Source: Planctomycetota bacterium
GTDB taxonomy: Bacteria > Planctomycetota > Planctomycetia > Pirellulales > Lacipirellulaceae
Reading direction: 5' to 3'
Assembly (NCBI GenBank): GCA_029259945.1
Contig: JAJDEF010000016.1
Location: 1 to 64,000 of the forward strand
Length of the DNA stretch: 64,000 bases
Shown here: piece after piece, positions 60,291 through 64,000 of the stretch
Layout: each line of letters starts with the position of its first letter
Numbering within the stretch: position 1 is the stretch's first letter
Program-made: the position numbers and the translations under genes
Notes under the pieces: generated by a model
Database searches by the model: none
What the model saw: the letters and a program-made list of their open reading frames with translations, nothing else
What the model was told of the DNA's origin: nothing

Positions 60291-61274
60291 ATGACTATCG
60301 ACTGGCAACCACTGATTGAGTTGATTGCTAATCACGAGTCGTTCGTGCTCACCACGCATTGCCGCGCAGATTGTGATGCCGTGGGTAGTGAACTGGCGCT
60401 GGCCCAAGTGCTCGAATCTCTGGGCAAGCAGGTGACGATCTCGAACGGCGATGCAGTGCCTGCGCATATTGGTTTTATCGACCCTTCAAAGCGAGTACGC
60501 GTCTTGGGCGAGAGCGTCCAAGCGTCAGAGTTGTGGAAGATCGAGGCGCTGATCGTGGTCGACACCAGCGCTTGGGTGCAACTCGGCCCGATGGCAGAGG
60601 TGGTTCGCATGTTTCCCGGCACGCGGGTCATCATCGACCACCATGTGAGCGGAGACGACCTCGGCGCCGAGGTTTTCAAAAACGACCAAGCCGAGGCCAC
60701 GGGGCGGTTGATTTTAGAATTGGCTGAGGCGTTGGGCGCCGAGATCACGCCAGAGATCGCCATGCCGTTGTTTGCGGCAATCGCCACCGATACGGGCTGG
60801 TTTCGTTTTTCTTCGGTCACCGAAGAAACATTCCAAGCTTTGGCCAAATTAGTGGCGGCTGGGGCCGACCCGCCGGGGATTTTTTCTGCGCTCTACGAGC
60901 GACATAGTCTGGCAAGATTGTATCTTCGTGGGCGAATTTTGAATCACGTGGTTTCTGATGTCGAAGGTCGATTGATGTCGACGCATGCGACGCGACAAGA
61001 TTTTGATGAAACCGGCGCGAACAAAACCGACACCGAAGATGCAATCAATACGTTGCATACAGTAGCCGGCAGCGAGGTAGCCGTTTTGTTTGTCGAGTTA
61101 GAAGATCAAGTGACGAAAGTCAGTTTGCGTAGCCGTACCGATTTCGATGTGCGTGCAATCGCCGAACAGTTTGGTGGTGGCGGACATCGGGCCGCGGCAG
61201 GAGTCGCTTTTCAAGGGCCAATGGAAGAAGCTCGCACAGCCGTTCTTGACGCGCTACGTACTGCGATGGGATAA
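60291..61274 (+). CDS. DHH-family phosphoesterase (NrnA-like)
   Basis: A 327-residue protein of the DHH/DHHA1 family, likely a nanoRNase/pAp phosphatase that degrades short oligonucleotides. The motifs are 'TTHCRADCDAVGSELAL' (motif I), 'LIVVDTSAWVQLG', 'IIDHHVSGDDLG' (the DHH motif) and 'FGGGGHRAAAGVAF' (DHHA1 end). The start is ATG 60291; the longer frame to 60207 translates the interspersed repeat and should be ignored. Members of this family also serve as c-di-AMP phosphodiesterases, but the short domain layout fits NrnA. Confidence 0.92.
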   Translation: MTIDWQPLIELIANHESFVLTTHCRADCDAVGSELALAQVLESLGKQVTISNGDAVPAHIGFIDPSKRVRVLGESVQASELWKIEALIVVDTSAWVQLGPMAEVVRMFPGTRVIIDHHVSGDDLGAEVFKNDQAEATGRLILELAEALGAEITPEIAMPLFAAIATDTGWFRFSSVTEETFQALAKLVAAGADPPGIFSALYERHSLARLYLRGRILNHVVSDVEGRLMSTHATRQDFDETGANKTDTEDAINTLHTVAGSEVAVLFVELEDQVTKVSLRSRTDFDVRAIAEQFGGGGHRAAAGVAFQGPMEEARTAVLDALRTAMG

Positions 61275-61330
61275 TCCGCCGCTTCGAGTCTTTTCGCTAT
61301 TTCACCCGTGACGCGCATGGAGGCAGTCGT

Positions 61331-61924
61331 ATGGCGAACCCACCTGCATCGCAAAGCGATCGTCCCAACGCGACGAAAAACCGGCGATCGTTTTTCGCAG
61401 CCCTTGCTGCGATCACGACCGGGGCGGTTGTTGTGTTAACTCCCCTGGCGGTTGGGGTGGTCACGTTTCTTTCGCCTTTGTTGCGCAAACGCCAGAGCTC
61501 GACGGTTCGGGTTGCGCTGTTGGCCCAAGTTCCCGACGATGGGTTGCCGCGGTATTTCCCTGTGGTTGCCGATCGTGAAGATGCCTGGAATCGCTACCCG
61601 CAGCAGCGCGTAGGGGGCGTATATCTCGTACGGCAAGCTGACGAAGCGGCGCCGACGGCCTTTACGGCAAAATGCCCGCACGCCGGCTGTTTTATCGGCT
61701 ATGCCGCAGGCGCAGACCATTTTCAATGTCCTTGCCATACAAGCGCCTTCAAACTCGATGGCTCGCGCGTGCGAGGCGACGACGAAGTTTCACCTCGTGA
61801 CATGGATCAACTTCCGGTCGAGCTGCGAGAACTTCAATTGGCGAGCGGTGAAACAGCCACCGAGGTTTGGGTTGAGTTCATCGACTTTCAGACGGGCCAC
61901 AAACAGCCGATACACACCACATGA
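61331..61924 (+). CDS. Rieske iron-sulfur protein of a cytochrome bc complex
   Basis: A 197-residue protein. After a twin-basic start (TKNRRSFFAALAAITTGAVVVLTPLAVGVV) with one membrane helix, the [2Fe-2S] site is CPHAGC (C115, H117, C120) and CPCHTSAF (C133, C135, H136). C115, H117, C133 and H136 bind the cluster; C120 and C135 form the disulfide. It accepts electrons from quinol. The stop overlaps the start of the cytochrome b gene by four bases (ATGA), so the two are translationally coupled. The Rieske fold is complete and of normal size. Confidence 0.94.
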   Translation: MANPPASQSDRPNATKNRRSFFAALAAITTGAVVVLTPLAVGVVTFLSPLLRKRQSSTVRVALLAQVPDDGLPRYFPVVADREDAWNRYPQQRVGGVYLVRQADEAAPTAFTAKCPHAGCFIGYAAGADHFQCPCHTSAFKLDGSRVRGDDEVSPRDMDQLPVELRELQLASGETATEVWVEFIDFQTGHKQPIHTT

Positions 61925-63864
61925 GCGCAATTCGCACTATTGTCGATTGGCTGGACGATCGCGCTGGGGTGCGCGAGTTGGTCAACGAGGCACTCTACGA
62001 AAGTGTCCCCGGCGGATCCCGTTGGCGCTATGTGTGGGGTAGCGCCTTGGTGATGGCCTTCGTGACCCAGGCGCTGACGGGCATCTTTCTCTGGATGGCT
62101 TATAGTCCCAGCACGCAGACAGCCTGGGAAAGCGTTTACTACATCGAGCATGAGATGGCCGGTGGTTGGTTGCTTCGTGGCATCCACCACTACATGGCCC
62201 AAATGATGATCGTGTTGTTGGCTATTCATTTCATCCAGGTGGTGTGGGACGGCGCTTATCGTGCGCCTCGAGAACTGAATTTCGTGATTGGGCTGGTGTT
62301 GATGCTCGTTGTGCTAGGCCTTTCGTTTACCGGATACTTGTTGCCTTGGGATCAAAAAGGTTATTGGGCGACCAACGTGGGGACCGAGTTGGCAAGCCAG
62401 GCGCCCATCGCTGGCGTTGCACTCAAAAAGCTTGCCGTCGGGGGCAGCGACTATGGGCACCACACGCTGACGCGATTTTTTGCGCTGCATGCAGGCGTCT
62501 TGCCTGCGCTATTGGTTGGTTTCTTGGTGCTGCACATCATGCTCTTTCGACGGCATGGATTGCATGCCAAAGATCGAAACCGCGCACCAGACACCACGTT
62601 TTGGCCCGATCAGGTGCTTAAAGATAGTGTCGCGTCCTTGGGAATCTTGGCTGCGGTTTTGGCGCTCACGGTCTGGAAAGGTGCCGAGCTGATGGCCCCC
62701 GCCGATGCGGCCAACCCTTACGACGCAGCTCGACCCGAATGGTATTTTTTATTCCTCTTCCAGTTTCTCAAATGGTTTCCCGGCGAGTTGGAAATCTGGG
62801 GCGCGTTTATCATTCCCGGCATCGTCGTGGCGGTACTTTTTGTCATGCCCTGGATTGGTCGGAGCAAAGCAGGGCACCTTTTGAACGTGGCGTTGATGGG
62901 CGTCCTGTTTGGTGGTGCCGCCTTTCTGACTGCCCAAGCCCTTTACGACGATAATTTCGCCGCCTGGAACGAAAAGACCGAAGACAATGCCGCGCGCTAC
63001 GAAGCGTCGCAAGGTTTTCTCGATGCAAAGCAAGAGGCTGAGCACGAGGCCCGGCGCGTGATTGAACTGGCACGGTCGCCCGCGAAAATTCCGCCAACCG
63101 GGGCACTGACGCTGGTTTACAACGATCCCTACTTGCAGGGGCCAAAGCTATATAAGCAAAACTGTGCCGGGTGTCACAACTACGCCGACCCAGAGAATTC
63201 GGATTTGCGCTGGGCGTATTTGGTCAACAAAAATCCAAGTGCCCCCAATTTGTTTGGCGTTGGCACCCGCAAGTGGATTTCAGGGCTGCTCGATCCGAAA
63301 CAAATCGTTAGCGCACACTACTTTGGTTACGCCGGTTCGCCTTTCGTGGGCGACGGCGATCAAACCGACATGGTCGACTTTATTCAGGAGTCGTTGAGCG
63401 AAGATCTCGACAACGAGCAACGGCAGGCAATTCAGACGGCGTTTAAGAAAATTGCCGCTGCGTTATCGGCGGAAGCCCGATTGCCCAGCCAAGCGGAGGC
63501 GGATGCGCGCGATGCTGAAATGATTACCGAAGGCCGCGCACTCCTTACTGGGGGCTTGGCCGACCTATTAGAAAGCGGCACTAGCTGTACCGATTGCCAC
63601 ACGTTCGGCGAAATGCAGGACATCGGCTCACCCGTGCTTGATGACTATATGTCGCGGCGATGGTTGCTCGATTTTCTTAGCAATGCATCGGACGAGCGAT
63701 TTTATGGTGAGCTGAACGACCGAATGCCAGCTTTTGCACCGCATGACGACCTGCGGCTGAATCAGCTGGACCATAAGTCGCTGGAGTTAATTGTTGATTG
63801 GCTACGGAGCGATTGGTATCGGCCCAGCCAAGACACGGATGCTAGCGAAACGGCTAATCCGTAA
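61921..63864 (+). CDS. Cytochrome b6-type protein fused to a two-haem cytochrome c region
   Basis: A 647-residue membrane protein. The cytochrome b part has b-haem ligands H89/H103 and H190/H205; the second pair is spaced as in cytochrome b6 (14 residues between) rather than b (13). The quinol-site motif PEWY is present in ARPEWYFLFLF. The C-terminal 230 residues contain two c-type haem sites, CAGCH (415-419) and CTDCH (556-560). A separate cytochrome c1/f gene is thus not needed. This single-chain layout with the Rieske gene forms a bc complex that passes electrons from quinol to its own c-haems. Confidence 0.93.
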   Translation: MSAIRTIVDWLDDRAGVRELVNEALYESVPGGSRWRYVWGSALVMAFVTQALTGIFLWMAYSPSTQTAWESVYYIEHEMAGGWLLRGIHHYMAQMMIVLLAIHFIQVVWDGAYRAPRELNFVIGLVLMLVVLGLSFTGYLLPWDQKGYWATNVGTELASQAPIAGVALKKLAVGGSDYGHHTLTRFFALHAGVLPALLVGFLVLHIMLFRRHGLHAKDRNRAPDTTFWPDQVLKDSVASLGILAAVLALTVWKGAELMAPADAANPYDAARPEWYFLFLFQFLKWFPGELEIWGAFIIPGIVVAVLFVMPWIGRSKAGHLLNVALMGVLFGGAAFLTAQALYDDNFAAWNEKTEDNAARYEASQGFLDAKQEAEHEARRVIELARSPAKIPPTGALTLVYNDPYLQGPKLYKQNCAGCHNYADPENSDLRWAYLVNKNPSAPNLFGVGTRKWISGLLDPKQIVSAHYFGYAGSPFVGDGDQTDMVDFIQESLSEDLDNEQRQAIQTAFKKIAAALSAEARLPSQAEADARDAEMITEGRALLTGGLADLLESGTSCTDCHTFGEMQDIGSPVLDDYMSRRWLLDFLSNASDERFYGELNDRMPAFAPHDDLRLNQLDHKSLELIVDWLRSDWYRPSQDTDASETANP

Positions 63865-63907
63865 AATCGCTACAGTTTGCCAGGCGAGTTGGTCGATTCG
63901 TGATGGT

Positions 63908-64000
63908 ATGTGGTGTAGTTTTTGCCAACACGAAGTGCCAGCAGTAGTGCGCTCGACGCGCGGGCCGCTGGTTTGCTCGCAATGCGAGCGTGAAATCGCT
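63908..64000 (+). CDS. Start of a zinc-ribbon protein, cut by the window edge
   Basis: ATG 63908 opens a frame MWCSFCQHEVPAVVRST, then GPLVCSQCEREIA, and runs off the end. Two CxxC pairs, CSFC and CSQC, form a zinc ribbon. Similar 'MWC..C' starts precede conserved planctomycete proteins of unknown function. It begins 44 bases after the cytochrome gene on the same strand. Confidence 0.6.
   Translation, partial: MWCSFCQHEVPAVVRSTRGPLVCSQCEREIA

Overview
The window looks like a chromosomal piece of a planctomycete, probably of the order Pirellulales. The grounds are family content and style: a DUF2617-like protein, large secreted HEAT/TPR and TPR proteins, DUF1570-like secreted metallopeptidases, a Ser/Thr kinase fused to WD40 propellers, a surface protein with an N-terminal LERRRVLD motif, a stand-alone fatty acyl-AMP ligase with an ACP, many GTG/TTG starts and loosely packed, mixed-strand gene order. 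There is no rRNA operon, prophage, insertion sequence or CRISPR array. One tRNA (His, GTG) is present.

Layout. 1-1000: low-complexity, GC-rich REP-like DNA with a 23-base C run, then a small LuxR-type regulator. 1-11 kb: an AsmA/TamB-like protein, a ParD/ParE pair, a secreted HExxH peptidase, glyA, a single-domain response regulator, a HEAT/TPR protein and a DUF2617-like protein. 11-20 kb: a TPR protein built of 17 near-identical repeats, a small monooxygenase, a LysM protein with a dead L,D-transpeptidase-like domain, pyrE, a PD-(D/E)XK-like hypothetical, fabH and pepF. 20-32 kb: a second toxin-antitoxin pair, several secreted or hypothetical proteins, a sugar-isomerase-like protein, tRNA-His, a spermidine-synthase-like protein, a phosphorelay set (Hpt, hybrid kinase, two receivers) and a HerA-like ATPase.

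33-54 kb is the most interesting part. A FAAL-ACP protein converges on a TolC-like outer-membrane lipoprotein. Divergent from the latter is a tight operon of a GAF-HlyD fusion, a small HlyD adaptor, and a protein joining a PqqD-like N-terminus, an M50 membrane metalloprotease and a C-terminal HlyD-like adaptor. No ABC or RND pump is visible. Just beyond lies a PKD-repeat surface protein whose N-terminus carries the LERRRVLD motif. I propose that these genes form a planctomycete system that recognises, clips and exports such surface proteins. Next come a zinc-ribbon/kinase/WD40 protein with 21 WD40 repeats (probably three propellers) and a three-gene set: a one-TM protein, a MinD/CpsD-like protein without the Walker lysine, and an ExeA-like AAA ATPase.

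54-64 kb is mainly housekeeping: a toxin-antitoxin-like pair, a metallophosphoesterase with an eroded metal site, larB, nnrD, a Ppx/GppA-HD protein, ribF, a DHH phosphoesterase, and a Rieske/cytochrome b6 pair in which cytochrome b is fused to two c-type haem sites. A zinc-ribbon protein starts at the right edge.

All calls were made by reading the sequence and translations; no database search was run. Start codons were moved inward from the longest frame where a Shine-Dalgarno site or signal peptide argued for it.
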